Shown here: one piece after another, positions 1 through 13,201 of the stretch
Position numbering within the stretch: the stretch's first letter is position 1
Layout of the letters: every line of letters starts with the position of its first letter
Notes under the pieces: generated by a model
Told to the model about the DNA's origin: nothing
Database searches by the model: none
Seen by the model: the letters and a program-made list of their open reading frames with translations, nothing else
NCBI GenBank assembly: GCA_004794655.1
Contig: SMMW01000622.1
Coordinates: 2,170,001 to 2,234,000, forward strand
Origin: Marisa cornuarietis
Lineage: Eukaryota > Mollusca > Gastropoda > Architaenioglossa > Ampullariidae
Length of the DNA stretch: 64,000 nt
Reading direction: 5' to 3'
Translations under genes and position numbers: made by a program

Positions 1-861
1 TGAAATATTATAACCGTAAGAGAAATGTGTCGCGTGGTAACTCTGGGTAACTCTGGTAAGACTGGGTTGCACTGGGTTTACAATTAGGTGATACTAGGTG
101 GACTCCCTAACATAACCATCCAGTTCCAAGGCCATACTGACCAGGAGCAAACCGCCCCATCGTCTCATGCGCCGGCACAGAGAAACGTCCAAAGAAGAAG
201 TAGACTGAATTGGCCATGAGAATTAGCAATATTGTACAGCGATATGAGGCAATGGATCGTCTTCTGTACCTTCGATCATTAGCTTACCTGTCATATTGAT
301 TAACAACACTTTTCATATCTTAATGTTGAAAAACATTGACTTTAATAGCTTACATGAACTGTAACTAATGTTATAATTGTTGAAGTTAAGTATTATTTTA
401 ATTGTCAAACTTATTTTGATGTTTACATGAAAATAATTATTTGAATTTGAATTAAATTTTTCATTCACTTCATAATTTTTTTAGTTGAAATTTCATTTTG
501 AGGATTAAGTGTCTGGGGATTAAGTGTCTAGGGGATGAAGTGTCGGGGATGAAGTGTCTGGGGATTAAGTGTCTGGGATTCCGCTTAATAGACAGTTTAA
601 CATTGGTTTGGGGGTTTGCTACCATATCAGGCCCCACTCATCAGTACACTACTCTTACATGTACCGACTTAATCTCTCGACTAGTTTTCACACATATTGT
701 TGTAAAAGAATCCACAAAAGAGCAGATGAACAGTTGTTAAACCTGAGCTGTTATTCAGTGAGTTCATCCTCACAGTGCAAGTGTAAATAGGTACTGACAA
801 CATTACAATAAATGTATTAGAGGGAATTTTTAACATTGTAAAAATACCATGTAACAGGCAG
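1..861. other. Upstream intronic or flanking sequence with a minisatellite
   Basis: No exon could be supported here. The stretch is AT-rich and probably intron of the FBF1-like gene, because the first visible exon begins with a good acceptor at 861. The only structure seen is a short tandem repeat around 502-583. Open frames across it are translations of that repeat. Confidence 0.5.
502..583. repeat. Minisatellite, unit about 15-17 bp
   Basis: About five imperfect copies of a unit like GGGGATTAAGTGTCT follow one another, with T/G and indel variants (GGGGATGAAGTGTC). Direct reading of the sequence shows this. Confidence 0.8.
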
Positions 862-3800
862 GTTCTGGTGAGCTTAAAACAAGAACATGAAGAGACAATT
901 AAAGTCCTGGCTGATGCAAAGAACAAAGAAATTGAAAAAGTAGCGTCAGCTCATGACACATCAAGGTAAGCATATGACACTTTGTTTTAAAAACATGTTT
1001 AAAGAAATGAATTTACTGCACACAGAAAACAGCAGCTTTCTCCATTCTACTGATTCACCTCTTTTTATCCATTTATCATCAGTTTAGAAAAAAAATGGAT
1101 TGGATAAGTAGATGTTTTATATGGTGTTTTTAAACTTGGCATCTTTCATATAAAGTATTGTTGTCGTAGGAGCCTGTCAGTGGTTGTGGAGCAAATTCAA
1201 AACAATGCAAGGGATCTTGGACATCTGCAGCTGAAGATGGACAGCTGGAGCAGAGCTGGGCTAGATGAGCGAGAGATTGCGCTGTGTGCCAAAGATGAGC
1301 AGCTGAAAAGTGAGTGTTGCTATACAAGGGGCCAGTTGCACAACACATTTCTAATTTTAAACACTTTTAGGCCTTAAATCTTTTTAGATAATCAGTTTAA
1401 AATGCACACCACAATTTAAAATTTTTTTAAACTAAAACTGCTTTCAGTAAGATAAAGTTGTTTAAGTCTGACTTGCCTTCCTATCAGTACAAATTTTTTT
1501 ATGTTCTTGTGCAATGCATCTAAATGGCAGAGATTTTGCTTCTTTAGAACAGTTTTAAGGTTTAGAAACATTTTGTGCAACTGGCCCAAGATCAATATAA
1601 GAGGTGAAATGTCTGCCTAAGGAACAGGTGAAAAGTGAGGAATCCTTTGAAGTGTATAAAGTTTTGATAAAGTTTTTGTGCAATGTGGCTGCTTCCATGT
1701 ACTTTTGGTAAGTTATGTTTTAATGTTTATTTATTTGCTGCCTTACTCCACCATCAAAGACAAACTAAAGATGTATTATTTACTTACAAATAAACAATCA
1801 TACATAAACACTCATGCACACATACACAGCTGTTCCACCTCCTGAATATACCGGCGGTCCGGTGGCGCAACGGTTAACGCCTGTCACCAATACAGTGAAG
1901 GTTGGCTGTCCTGGGTTCAGTTCTCGTCTCGGGCACGCTGTTCTTTCTCTGCATGTGGCATCTTTTTACAGGGCTGGCTGCCTTGCCGTGATATAGCCTT
2001 AGTTGCTGGCTCGGCGTAAAACACCAACCCCCCCCCCCTCCTGAATATACCAGATAGCAAGCAACAAATTACAACACAGAGATACAAATCCTGGGGATTG
2101 TTCTGAAATGTTAGCAGAAGATCAGAACTGTTTTCAATAAATTCAGTATTTCACCATTTTCACAATCCAAGATTTTATGAACTATACTTTAGGTATGCAG
2201 CTCATACAGTCCATTATTTGGTCTATGAGAATAAATACTCAGAACAGTCCTTAGATCAGATTGCTGTTGTTCCCATGGTCACCAGGCAGAGAGAAGAAAC
2301 CACATTGCATTAAAAGGCAAAACACATGACTGGTGCTGATCTTGCTAGTGACTTGCACAAGTGATGGATATGGATAGCCGAGAAGACCGGCAGTAAATGG
2401 AAAAGTTGAAAGCTATTGAGAAAAAACAAAAAAATGTACAGATTAAGCAAAATATTTCCATGTTCAAATTGGCTCCTCTAAAGATGTCCCAGTCCTATCC
2501 ACTGTCATGTACTATATGGTGCTACTATCAGCCATCGACGTACACATGCACACAGCATCCACTTAACTTGCCAGTCATCACCGCCATCTTTGTGCTGCAA
2601 TTTCATTCCTGCCTTAAAGTCTTGACCATGACATGGATCTTACATGTGGCCATCTATTTTTTTTGGTGGTTGGTGTTGCGGGGTTGACAAACCCAAGTCC
2701 ACAGGGATGGACAGCAAGTTTCAGTCGTGACACATGGATGCAAACTTCGCACAACCTCTTGTCTGAGTGACTTCAGTGGCAAAATACCATCAGGTGGACC
2801 AGTTAAACAACTTCACCAAGCATTTAAGTTTTGCCCGACTGTTTTGTGACGTGCCACTGCTATCTTCTTTATATAGCATTTCTAGACAGTTTCGTTAAGC
2901 AATTCTTTGTTTACACAAGTCTGACCCTAGCTGTAAATCTGAAATCATTTAGCCTATTTCGTACATGTGGGAATATTCCCATGTCTTGTTTGCATAGCCA
3001 ACACACATGACAATGCAAGAAGCTCATATTATTTGTACACGTTCAAGCAAATTACTTGTTTTATTGTGTGTGTGGTTTTTTGGGGGGGGGTTTTGGTCTG
3101 CTTGCCAGTCTTGCAAGAACGACTTACCAAGCAAGAACAAGACAATGAAAAAGAGAGGCGTCGTCTGGAAGACCTTATAGCTCGTATGGAGATGCAAAAT
3201 CGTGAACAGCTGCGGCAGCTGGAGGAGGCAAGCTTTTTAAAGTTTGGGAAAAGTTGTGTTAATGGTAACGAAGCACTATGCAATCATTAACCATAAGAAT
3301 ATACCAAACACTTTTGACTAGTTTTGTCTTTCATACAGATATTAACAGAATTATAATTTTTTTTTAATGAAATGTCTAAGAGATTAAAACAGTGCAATGA
3401 ATTATAAATCAGGAACAGTAATGCACTTGTCAATTATTTTTAATTATAGTCATGTTAATTGTTAGTATTCTAATTATTATGTTTATTATATAATTAATAA
3501 TTACTCTGTTACTGTTTTATGCCAGGAACGTTGGAAGGTCAAGCAGGAGCAGAGTCGGCTGGAGGCCCACCAGACAGTGCTTGACAACGAACGACGGTCC
3601 TGGTCAGAGCAGCAAGCCAGGGAGCGCCAGACTCTGGAGAAGGCGAGGGTGAGCAAGGGCTGGGGGCTTGTACAGGACTAGCACCAGTAGCCTGCACTGC
3701 TGGACACTAGTTTCCTGTCACAGAAGAGATTGCTGGCTTTGTTTTATCTCATTGAGTACACTCCAGGATAATTGTGATAGGAATATAGCAGTGACAACAA

Positions 3801-6800
3801 TGAGTGTTCTTCTGTCTTTTACAGAAGTGGTCTTTCAGGACCTCAAGTACACTCCCTCATTATATTATTATGTCTCAAATCAGTAGGTGCAAGGAAGAAA
3901 CCATTGTAAGGATTGTCAAAATCGTCATCAGTTGTCATCACCACATCTTCCTCCTCTTCTTACTAGCTGTTCATACAAGGAAAATGTAGACATTTTCTAT
4001 CTAGAAATTAGCATGATTGGTACAATCTTCACTCAAGACTTATTGGCTAGCTAAAAAATGGCTATTATTTCTTGACTTTTGAAAATTATATGTTTCAGGA
4101 AATCTTCCTGGAAGAACAGAGGTCTGGTTTGTCTCACTTGACTGATGAACGACGCAGCTTAGCAGAGGAACGAAGCAAGCTTAACATGGAGCAAAAGCTG
4201 TACCGAGAAAAACTCCAGCAAGATGTCATCCGTAATGCTCAGGTTGTTTCAACTGTTGTAATCAAACTTCTTCCAAGATATATCTTGTTTAGGACAATAC
4301 AGTGAGATATACGCAGTTAAACTTCTGAGAAAAAATGAAGCTGTACTTCAGTTCATATAATGAAAAGTTTTAGAATTGACAACTTTATGTGGAGGAGTTT
4401 CACTGCTTTTCATCATGTTTCTCTTAAATTATTAACTGAACGTAAACATTTTTATCTAGGCAGATGCAGACTATCAAGTTTTGATGAAAACAATTGAAGA
4501 CGAAAAAAAGAGGGCTGCAGAAAGAATGCGCAACCTTCAAAAAGAAGAAGACCGTGTTCTTGCCGAGAGGGAAAGTCTTAATCAAAGCATGGCAGGCTTG
4601 GAACATGAAAAGCGACAGCTGGAACAGCTGGCTCTCAACCTGAAACAACGATCAGCAGAACTTGAGGCCATGAGTGAAGTAAAATGAATAGTAAACTGTA
4701 TAATTTAATGTGATGATCTTAAAAAGTAAGGCTTGAAAGACAAAGCTCACTGCAGCTTGTAAGGAAAGATTTGAGTTACATGGAGAACATGACATTTTTC
4801 CTGATAAGCAAAGGTCTGAGTCTTTGAATGTAATCTGATTATCACTGCTTATGTTTCTATTTATGCATAGTTCAACAGATGGTCATTGTTAGTGTTAAAC
4901 TTCAATAGGCCCAAGGCTTTATAAAAGGAAATATCTACCTGTTATATACAGGAAGCAAATTACCGACACATGGAAGGTGAGAAAGCTCTGGCTGAGGCAC
5001 GGAAACTTCACTCGGCATACAGTCAACAGAACCATGAGGTTGAAGCACAGTTGTCTAGTGTCAAAGTTATGGAAGAGCACATTACTCAGGTGAGCAGGCA
5101 ACTGTTTCCCATGTTTGTAGGTCCAGATAATCAGATAATAATGGCCAGAGTGTATTAGTCTGTGCAAAACTTTGTTTTAAGGAATGTACATTTTAAGATT
5201 TGTTTATTACTGTTTTGTGCCAATTATTTTAATAACAAGAACTTTAGCTTGGACTGACATAACCCAGGTTCTCAAACTTCAGAAAAGTGATATCAAAGAA
5301 AAAGAAAGTCAGTATCATGTGTGTCCACCGTTTTCCTGAATGCAGGAAAGGCACTGTTGTCTCAGGGACTGAACCAATGTTCCCAGAGTCTTTTGAGGAA
5401 TTGCCTGCCATTCTTGCTGAAGAAACTGGTACAGCTGATTATGGTCAACTGCTGGGAAGGAGGGGGTTGGCCCAGGACATCCCACAGATGTTCAGTGGGA
5501 TTCAGATCTAGAGAACAGGCTGGCCAGTCCATGCAGTTGGCTCCAGGAAGTCATTGACGGCCCTGGCCCTGGCCCTGTGCAGTCTGCCATAGTTGTCCTG
5601 AGGAATGGCACCTGGTCCAATGGTCTTTGGTACTGCCAGCACCAAAGGCTATAAAATGTAATCTCATTATGCAACACCTGTCAGGTTGCCTTTAACTAAG
5701 TAAAGGGGAGTTCTGTAGGTCATCCCCATCCCACCACCACCATAGCGAACATGCTTCACCACAGCGGGACAGGGGTACCGTTCTCCCTGTTGTCTCCAGA
5801 TGCATTTTCGGCTGTCGTGGAAGGAGCTGGCAAAGTGAGATTCATCAGTGAAGAGGACTGCAATCCACTATTGCCTTGTCAATGCCAGATCGCATCACAC
5901 TCATGCAAGATGAGCAGCGCAGTGTGCAGATATTAGGACAGGGCAAATAGCGGGTCACCTTGACCAAAGATTGCTCTCCTTGAGACAGTTGCGAATGGTC
6001 TGGTCATTAATGTTGGTGGCTCCTTCCATCTGTCCCCTGAGTGTGCTGTCAGTTACTGTTCTCTGTCTTAGGGTTGATAGAGCAATGAACCTGTCCTGCT
6101 GTCTGGTAGTTGATCGTGGGTGTCTGGAGTGTCTTCACTCTGCAACACTTCTCGTTGTATTATAGCAGTCTCATAGAGTTTGAATGACAGACTCCCAATT
6201 GGCGGCCAATTTTTTTAACATCTACGCCCATGGCCTTACACAGCCATGCAATGACCCTCCCTTGGTCAACAGTACTTAATCGTCATCTCTTAGGTATGAT
6301 TAAAAAAGCACATAGAAACTGGCAGTAAACCCTCCCAGGGCTCTAAAATTACTGAGTTGTGTTGACAATGGCCAGGGCTCGTTTGTGGTCTGCATGTTTT
6401 CTACTGTTCAATTCTGCCTTGTCATATGGATATGTTGTAACTGCATAGTTTTACAAATGATTTTACTCCCAAAGCATGTAGTTCTAAAGCAGAAGACATG
6501 ATACACATATCTGATTTTGATGAATCTGTCATGGAGCATCTGTTAAAAAAAAATTTTAAATTGTGAGTGAACACATGGCTGATGAAAATCCTGGTGGTAA
6601 AAATATCACTGAAAATTACGAGCATTCTGCTGCAGAGTAGTTACATAATAGCGAAAAGATATTTCACACTCTTTGAGATTGATTTCAATAGTGTGCGGCG
6701 CAGAAATCTTCATCCTTTCCTACCACCACTAAATTTCATCACCTCTCCAGGATTACAAAGCTTGCCTCAACTTGTCAGTCAAGTTTTGCCAGCTCTTCAT

Positions 6801-8085
6801 AGATCAATAGATTGTAAAAGCTAGGAAGAAGTCAAGCAAATCTTTATGCCAGAGAAACTATAGATAAAGCAGAGATTTACAAGTCTGATACTGCTTGGTT
6901 CCAAACTGAACAGATGAAAGACCTGTTACCAAACAATAAATGGTGGCTTTTTTGTGAATGAGTTCAAATATGAAATTTTAGATGTGAGACAAAAGGACTG
7001 GAAGGAACAGTTCATTTCTGCATAGCTTGAATTAGTTATAGCTTTTGATTTGTTTTCTATCACTACAGTCTTTTATGATTTTTTTATTGCTTTAATTTCA
7101 TGTATGCCTGGATATGACAAACATGGTGACAATGTTAAGGAATTAAGACACATGGCTGTTCATAGGAGAAGCTGAGAGTAGCTAAGGAGAAGAAGGAGCT
7201 GGAGAGCCTGAAGAAGGCGGCACTGTGTGTCAGTTGCAGTAACAGCCTTCAAGCCAGCAGTAGCCAGGTTGCCAGATACAGTGAGTGTGATAAGAGTGTG
7301 CACAAGAATTAACACCTGCTGTCACTCTCAGTTCACATCAGCATAGTATTGTATTGGTTATTGTGGAGTTGATAACATTTTCTGGTACCTAGGTGTACAG
7401 TTCATCATAATGGTCGATTCCCTTGAGGATGGTAGAGGAATGTTTCCTTGGCTTGATCTTTCAATAGCCGTTTGATTTTCAGCGAAATGATTGCCGACTT
7501 GATGACTTATTACTTATCATTTTGAGAATTTGTTGGCATTGTGAAGCCCATTTAAAAGCATTTTTTCAATTTTTTTTTTCAGCAGGTGGAAATGCTTCAA
7601 CAGACAACATTCTGGCAGGGTTCACACCTTCTCAAGTGATTGGGCAAGCAAATTATTTACCATCACTTGCCAGGTCAATGTTAGGAATGATGCCTCCGCA
7701 GATTGAGACTGTAGCTTCATCCATTGCTAATGACAGAGCTGTTCGTTTGTGGAAAATACAGGGTTTAAAGGTAAGCATCAAGATTAAATGCTAAGTGTGT
7801 CTATGCATTTAGATACATGCAGTTTTAAATGCTTTATTTGTAAAGCTGAATTAAACTTTTACTTAAGTTTTATGAATTAATTTACTTTTTAACAATAATT
7901 TTTTTAAAGCATAAATAGGCTGATCTAACTAGTGTTTTTTATGTTTTCCACAGATATCATGATATTTAATATCTTGTAAACAAACAAAATAATGTCTCTT
8001 TCAGGATCAAGAGTATTTGGAAGATGAGAGCTTGTTTCTAGAAGGACTTCGACATTCTCCCTATCACTCGGTATCCAAAGCTTAG
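862..8085 (+). CDS. FBF1: FBF1-like coiled-coil protein, C-terminal part (10 exons, 5' end outside window)
   Basis: Exons by splice sites and phase: 862-965, 1170-1309, 3109-3227, 3526-3648, 4099-4242, 4460-4678, 4952-5089, 7166-7280, 7583-7770, 8005-8085. They join in one frame to 456 residues plus TAG. The product is almost entirely charged heptad-type coiled coil (runs of E, K, R, Q, L) until about the last 110 residues. These include a low-complexity Ser stretch, a hydrophobic patch (NYLPSLARSM) and an acidic tail containing DQEYLEDESLFLEGL. Fas-binding factor 1 ends in a similar D-x-(D/E)-(F/Y)-LE-(D/N)-E tail after a long coiled coil. In animals it is a transition-fibre (distal appendage) protein needed for ciliary gating. 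I infer FBF1 from that architecture and tail; another centrosomal coiled-coil protein is possible. The intron after 3227 uses a GC donor. Exon 7583 has a CAGCAG acceptor, so it may also start at 7586. The N-terminal half is missing because the window starts inside the gene. Confidence 0.68.
1329..1587. mobile_element. Harbinger-like MITE, copy 1
   Basis: A 259-bp non-coding element in an FBF1 intron. It begins GGGCCAGTTGCACAACA and ends with the near reverse complement TTGTGCAACTGGCCC. Flanks are AAG on both sides, a 3-bp target-site duplication. Two further copies lie at 23360 and 31845, with about 85-90 percent similarity by eye. Terminal GGGCCAGTT and a 3-bp duplication resemble PIF/Harbinger-derived MITEs; the superfamily is inference. 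No transposase is encoded. Confidence 0.85.
1853..2036 (+). mobile_element. tRNA-derived SINE, family A, full-length copy
   Basis: A 184-bp element with an A-box-like GTGGCGCAACGGTTAACGC near its 5' end and a B-box-like GGGTTCAGTTC downstream. A conserved body follows (GCATGTGGCATCTTTTTACA, GATATAGCCTTAGTTGCTGG), then a tail near GCGTAAAACACCAA and a poly-C tract. It is bounded by a perfect 15-bp target-site duplication, CCTCCTGAATATACC, at 1838-1852 and 2037-2051. Other copies lie at 34656 (5'-truncated) and about 59045. Confidence 0.92.
5400..6300 (-). pseudogene. Degraded Tc1/mariner transposase in an FBF1 intron
   Basis: On the minus strand, broken frames match Tc1-family transposase landmarks in order. 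About 6290-6180 gives a helix-turn-helix-like start (TVDQGRVIAWL). About 6130-5980 gives a stretch with RQQDRFIALSTLRQRTVT and NDQTIRNCLKE. About 5850-5720 gives the DE-containing VLFTDESHFASSFHDSR followed by WRQQGERYP. About 5545-5480 gives the DWPACSxDLNPTEHLWD block of the third catalytic region. Stops and frameshifts interrupt it repeatedly, so it is not functional. I could not define terminal inverted repeats. Confidence 0.85.
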
Positions 8086-9174
8086 TTTTTATTTTTGTTC
8101 AGTGCAGGAGCACAGCAACCTGATGGCAGGCGCACTGCATTGATAAGCAAGAGTGACACCATGAACAGTTGATATGTTATGAGCAAACAAATGTATAGAT
8201 GTTGACTTTTCAGAAATTTTTTTGTGACTTATTGTGTTTCTCTGAGACTGGGAGAGACAATGCAGTTGAAATTCTTTTCAATGCTTGAGTTAATTCTATT
8301 GCAGTCACATTCAGTATTTAATTAGATCATACTCATCATAGCTTCGTCTAGTCTATAAAGCAGTATTTTTAACAATAACATGAATCATAATATTAGCATC
8401 TGTAATTTTAGTGATATGGACTTCTTCATGTTAAGCAATCACAGCTGGCTTGGAAATCCCAAAATTTTATCTACATAATTATTTTAATCTTACATGTTTT
8501 CATATGGTTTAGCTCTATTGACTTGCTGATAGTTTTCCTTGAGAATCAAATGCAATAAAAAGACAATAAGGTGAAAAATTATCCAGGGGCCACTGTTATG
8601 AAGCGAGAATAAAACATTTCCCCAGGTAAAAATGGGGAGATCCAGGGAAAGTGTTTTTTTTCCGGTTATAAAACAGGATCCAGACCCTGCCGACACTACT
8701 TCATGTTTCAGCGCACATTTGCCACCGCTTTATAACTACAGCTTCAGGGATAAAAACATCTTCGTGGTCTGAACACTACTTTATAATTTTTGAGACGATG
8801 CTTGTCCTTGAGTTCCCCATGTTGCAAAGATGTATATTCATTTCATAACTACCACCTTAGTTTCTTACATATCTTGCTTCTATTCCTACAATATTTTTAT
8901 CACAAAGTTCATTTGTTTCATGTGAAGTAACTTCATCATCACAACAGTGTACTACAGTAAAAACATCCTTTCCTCATTCTCTACCCCCCACCACGTGGAG
9001 GCAGTTGTTTGACAACAGTCAGAAAGGTGTAAGTCAGGTGAAGGTACACTGTTAAAGATGCAAGACCGCGGTGATACAGCTCATCCACCGGATGGTAGAA
9101 ACAGAATATTCTTGTTATTCATAGGTGGTTGTCCACAGCTCAACACAGACATAATCCAGCTGCCTCCGACTTTT
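8086..9174. other. 3' flank of the FBF1-like gene
   Basis: No coding exon is seen. AATAAA at 8554-8559 is a candidate poly(A) signal about 470 bp after the stop. Short open frames have no recognisable protein features. Confidence 0.4.
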
Positions 9175-9178
9175 TTAA

Positions 9179-9367
9179 CCCTCTTAGCGCGACATAAAAA
9201 CATTACAATAACTGGCTTATAGCTGAAGATTGTGAAAACAACAGTGGTGAAGTTTATTATTGCTGCTACGAGATAAACAATAGACCAAGAAACCTATAAT
9301 TTTTGGAAAGGAGAAAATTTGAACTTAGCAATAAAAGTAATCAAAATGGCCCGTCGTACTAAGAGGG
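9179..9367. mobile_element. piggyBac-type MITE flanked by TTAA
   Basis: A 189-bp non-coding element. It starts CCCTCTTAGCGCGAC and ends GTCGTACTAAGAGGG, so the ends are inverted repeats of about 15 bp with two or so mismatches. TTAA lies immediately outside both ends (9175-9178 and 9368-9371). TTAA targets and CCCT termini are typical of piggyBac elements. No transposase is present. Confidence 0.75.
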
Positions 9368-9371
9368 TTAA

Positions 9372-12300
9372 GCTGAAAATTCAATATTTGGCACATAATG
9401 CTATTGTACATTTGTACATCAAAAATGGTCACGGTTGCTAATTCATTCCAAGTACTTCATTATTGTGGGACTTAACAGAGCTGAAGGACCAAGGTGATAG
9501 CTATCAATGAATGTACCTGTGTATAAATATTATAGCCAAGGTGTTAGTGGTCAGCCTGCAATCAAACAGTAGTCATGTGTACTCACCATTCTACTATGGT
9601 AGACATGATGAATAGTTCTTGAAACCATGGTTTTCATTTTGAAGGTTTAATTAGTTACCTTGCATGCCAAACAAAATATTAGTTTCCTTAAATGAAGTTT
9701 CATAGCATGGATCATTTCTGAAGTATTTTTTTTGAAAATCTGCATTCTTAATAAACTGCACAGTATGCTGTATTTTAAAAATGTAAATTTGTTGGATTTT
9801 GTATACTTAATTCTACTTACTGGATTGTGAGGCCAGTTTACATGACATGCGTGCATGAGCTGGTGATATTTCTCCAATTTATCAGAATTTGTGTTTCAAG
9901 ATCTAACAGTAGTGCTGAAGGCATCATACCACTTAGCTCATGCACACACCGAGAGGCGGATATGCAGATGTCTGCTGGTAGCTGAACCACATCCTTTCAG
10001 TATGATTATTAAATGGGATGTGTGTCAATAGTCCTTTGTTCATGTGGTTTTAGTTTTGTTGACATGACTAGACCTGTCAGCAATATCTGAGTCATTGGTG
10101 AATTTCATTATCCAAAATCAGAATTTGACTGAATCACCCAGCAGTGTGTTAAACAAGCTGAAAAAAACAGCCTAGGAATAGCAAGGGGGAAAAAGTAATT
10201 ATCATAGCATTTTCTACAAACGTATTCCATGACAAATCAGAAACAATTACAATCTCTCCTCTGTGCTTGATAAATGTACAAGATTTAGGATATTGAATTA
10301 AGAATGTACTCCAGAGGCAACTGTGCTGCAAACACACTTTATTAACTGTGATATGTTTCTTTCCAACTACCGAAATTCAGCTTTTTAAAGCATGTACAAC
10401 TCTTGTCACATAATGCGCACAAGCTGCATAAGACATGGCTATAAAACAGGTTCAAGTTTATTTTTAAAAAAAGGTGGGTGGTCCTACATGTACATACCCA
10501 TGTATACATATGCAAGGAAAAACCCCACAATTTTGTTTCTGCAAAGCAGCTACCAGAAAATGACTGTTACACTATTCTGCAACAGTAAACAGCAAACGAA
10601 GCAGGGAGATCAACATAAGGCTAGGTGTTAAATGTGCTAACAGCAGTCTGCAAGCATAAGGTGGGTATGCATCTTTCAATGAACAGATCTTCATGTCCAA
10701 CAGTTCAACAGCTCAATTTAGCTTCACATCTTTCCTATTGCATTTAATATGATCAGCTATGGCATAGGAATGTTGCGCGGTTGTATTTTTTTTAATTATG
10801 ACAATTCTGCAGTGCAGGCTGAAATATATGAAAGAAGCTTTGGAATGCCTGTGTCTCATATTTGAATAAATAACATTTAACTTATGGTTCAGACCTATTC
10901 TTTATAATCAAATGTTGATTCGTTGAACTGTCATTTTAAAATATTGCCTTAAAATAAATATCAAATGCTTCAAAATAGGAAACAATACATACATTTTATG
11001 ATAAGAGAGTAAATCAGTCTTTAAAAAAAAGCAATGTCTTTTTAGCTTCAAAAAGAGTGAACATAAGAAGGCAAAAATATGCCTCAGTTTTCTTTCCATC
11101 AACATTAAAGAGTAATACTTTCCCCTAGACTGCATAAAGACAATAACACACTCTGTTGAAAGAGGCACAAGTGGGAAAGAAAACTGCAATGAATCAAAGA
11201 CACCTTCCTCATATCTCTTAAAATGATAGAACAGAAAACAAAAAATATGTCAAATATCTAAATAGTGTTAATTCAAAAAGACAACAAAAATGTGCTTTCA
11301 CAACACAAATGTGCTAAATTTAAAACAATAAAACATTTACAATAATACCTGATTCAAAGATTTGCATAAAGCACCCTTAAGATACACTGAAAATTTGCAG
11401 TTTACAAGCATTTATCTATTCTTGGATCAGGATGAAATTTAAGTTTAAAAAAACTTTTATCCAAATTTCACAAATCATTCTTCACACATATTTTTAAATG
11501 CAGTTTTTCTTTTAAATTTCCTGGGCGAGAAGAAAATGCAGTATAATAATATAAACATTCAAGAATATTTATCATAAATCTCTTAGAATATTAACATGCA
11601 GTTTAGCAAGCATTAACTACCACCACATTCATAAGCATATTTTAATTTTAAGGCTTGACACCAACACATCCATTATTTGTCTACATTTTCTTGGTTTAGA
11701 AACGTTTGGTTGTAGCATTATATTTTCCCCACACTTCCAAACTGGATCACAATCCTGGTAATAACAATACAAAAGTTAACCAGAAAAATCTGCAGTGCCA
11801 ATCATTTGAGCAAAGATGGCATTGTGTGGACAATCCTGCCACTTAATTTTTATGGTATCAGCATTAAATTGTTTCGGAAAACATTTTTTAATACTGCACT
11901 GGTGGTACAGAATGTAGCACAGACCATTCACTTTCACAACTGCACTATAGTAGCATCAACATGACAATCTACAAACTCATAGTTGATCTTTTAGATAATC
12001 TTCAACATAACTATTGAAACTGGTTGCTTTACTTCATTACTAAGCAGCCATAATAAGTGGGGATTTCACTAAAATTGTTGAGACACAATATGGATGTACA
12101 GATTTCATTTGAAATCTCTTAAAGCACTGCAGAGCTCATGGAAACTTTGTGCTTTAACAATAATCACTGAACTAAACATGGATATTAAAGGGTTCATTTT
12201 CCGAAAGTTAATGCCTACTGAAACAACCACACGTACAAGACTCCTAAATTACTAAAAACAAATACTCCCTGGCTGAGTAAAACAAACATATCTTCCACAT

Positions 12301-13201
12301 CTTAGCTTATAACATGCATCTAAAGTACTTTTTACAGTGTTTAATTCTGTAAGGTCTCAACCACAACAGGCCTGTTGAAAAGGGTGAAGCAGCTAATTAC
12401 ATTTACATTCTCGATTTTTTTTAAAAACAATGATTACGATCAGCGTTTTGATTTACTTTTTTCTGCGGGGACATGAAAGTCTTATACCTAAAGCTCCTCC
12501 CACTCACCAATTCCTCAATGGGCAAGCTCCTTCAACCATGTCCTAAACATATCATTAGTCCTACATAATGCAGCAATTTATAATCCATGGGTAAATAAAA
12601 TGAACAATTTATAAATCCAGAGGTGATGGAAGGAGTCAAGGATTTGAATGAATCAAGTTCCTTCCCCAAAGATGTTAATGCCATCATTTTTAATGAAATT
12701 GCACGTGTCCTGAAAAATACTCTAATTTACTTACCATGAGGTTTGAGTATTAATGGTAGCACCATTTAAGTGTTCTTAAATTTCTGGGCATTTTGTTCCT
12801 TCTTTTCATTTTTAAATGGAAGATTTCGCATTTTTAAAGTGGCCACCTTTTAATATCAAAATTGTTGTGCAATAGAAATAAATTATTACCCCTGCAAGAA
12901 GCAATGATATGCAAAAATGTAGCTTTAAACAAGCAAAGTACTTAAAGCTTTGAAACACTGTTGTTATCTACTACTGACTTTTACATGCAACAAAATGAAT
13001 ACTAAAGCTAAAGTATGCTGTTAAGAATAAGATATAACAGAAGGATTCTGAATTGTTGCACATCATTCACAAACTTGTACCAAACAATCTTTTAATCATC
13101 TCTTATTTTCAAACTCTTTGGACATTGTTTTAAAATACCCAAAGAGAATACTTTGAATCCAGATTAGTCTTGCACAATACATCAGACCTTAAATACAAAT
13201 T
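9372..13201. other. Intergenic sequence and probable long SCD 3' UTR
   Basis: No exon is supported. On the minus strand (the SCD direction) the first 2.9 kb after the SCD stop lacks recognisable repeats. A good reverse-strand AATAAA followed by GT-rich sequence lies at 10338-10343. The SCD transcript may therefore extend to about 10.3 kb; vertebrate SCD mRNAs also have very long 3' UTRs. This is inference from signal and context only. Confidence 0.4.

Noticed and set aside
1853..1935. A tRNA gene on the plus strand
   Set aside because: It repeats at 59045 with the same downstream body and is bounded by a direct repeat, so it is a SINE.
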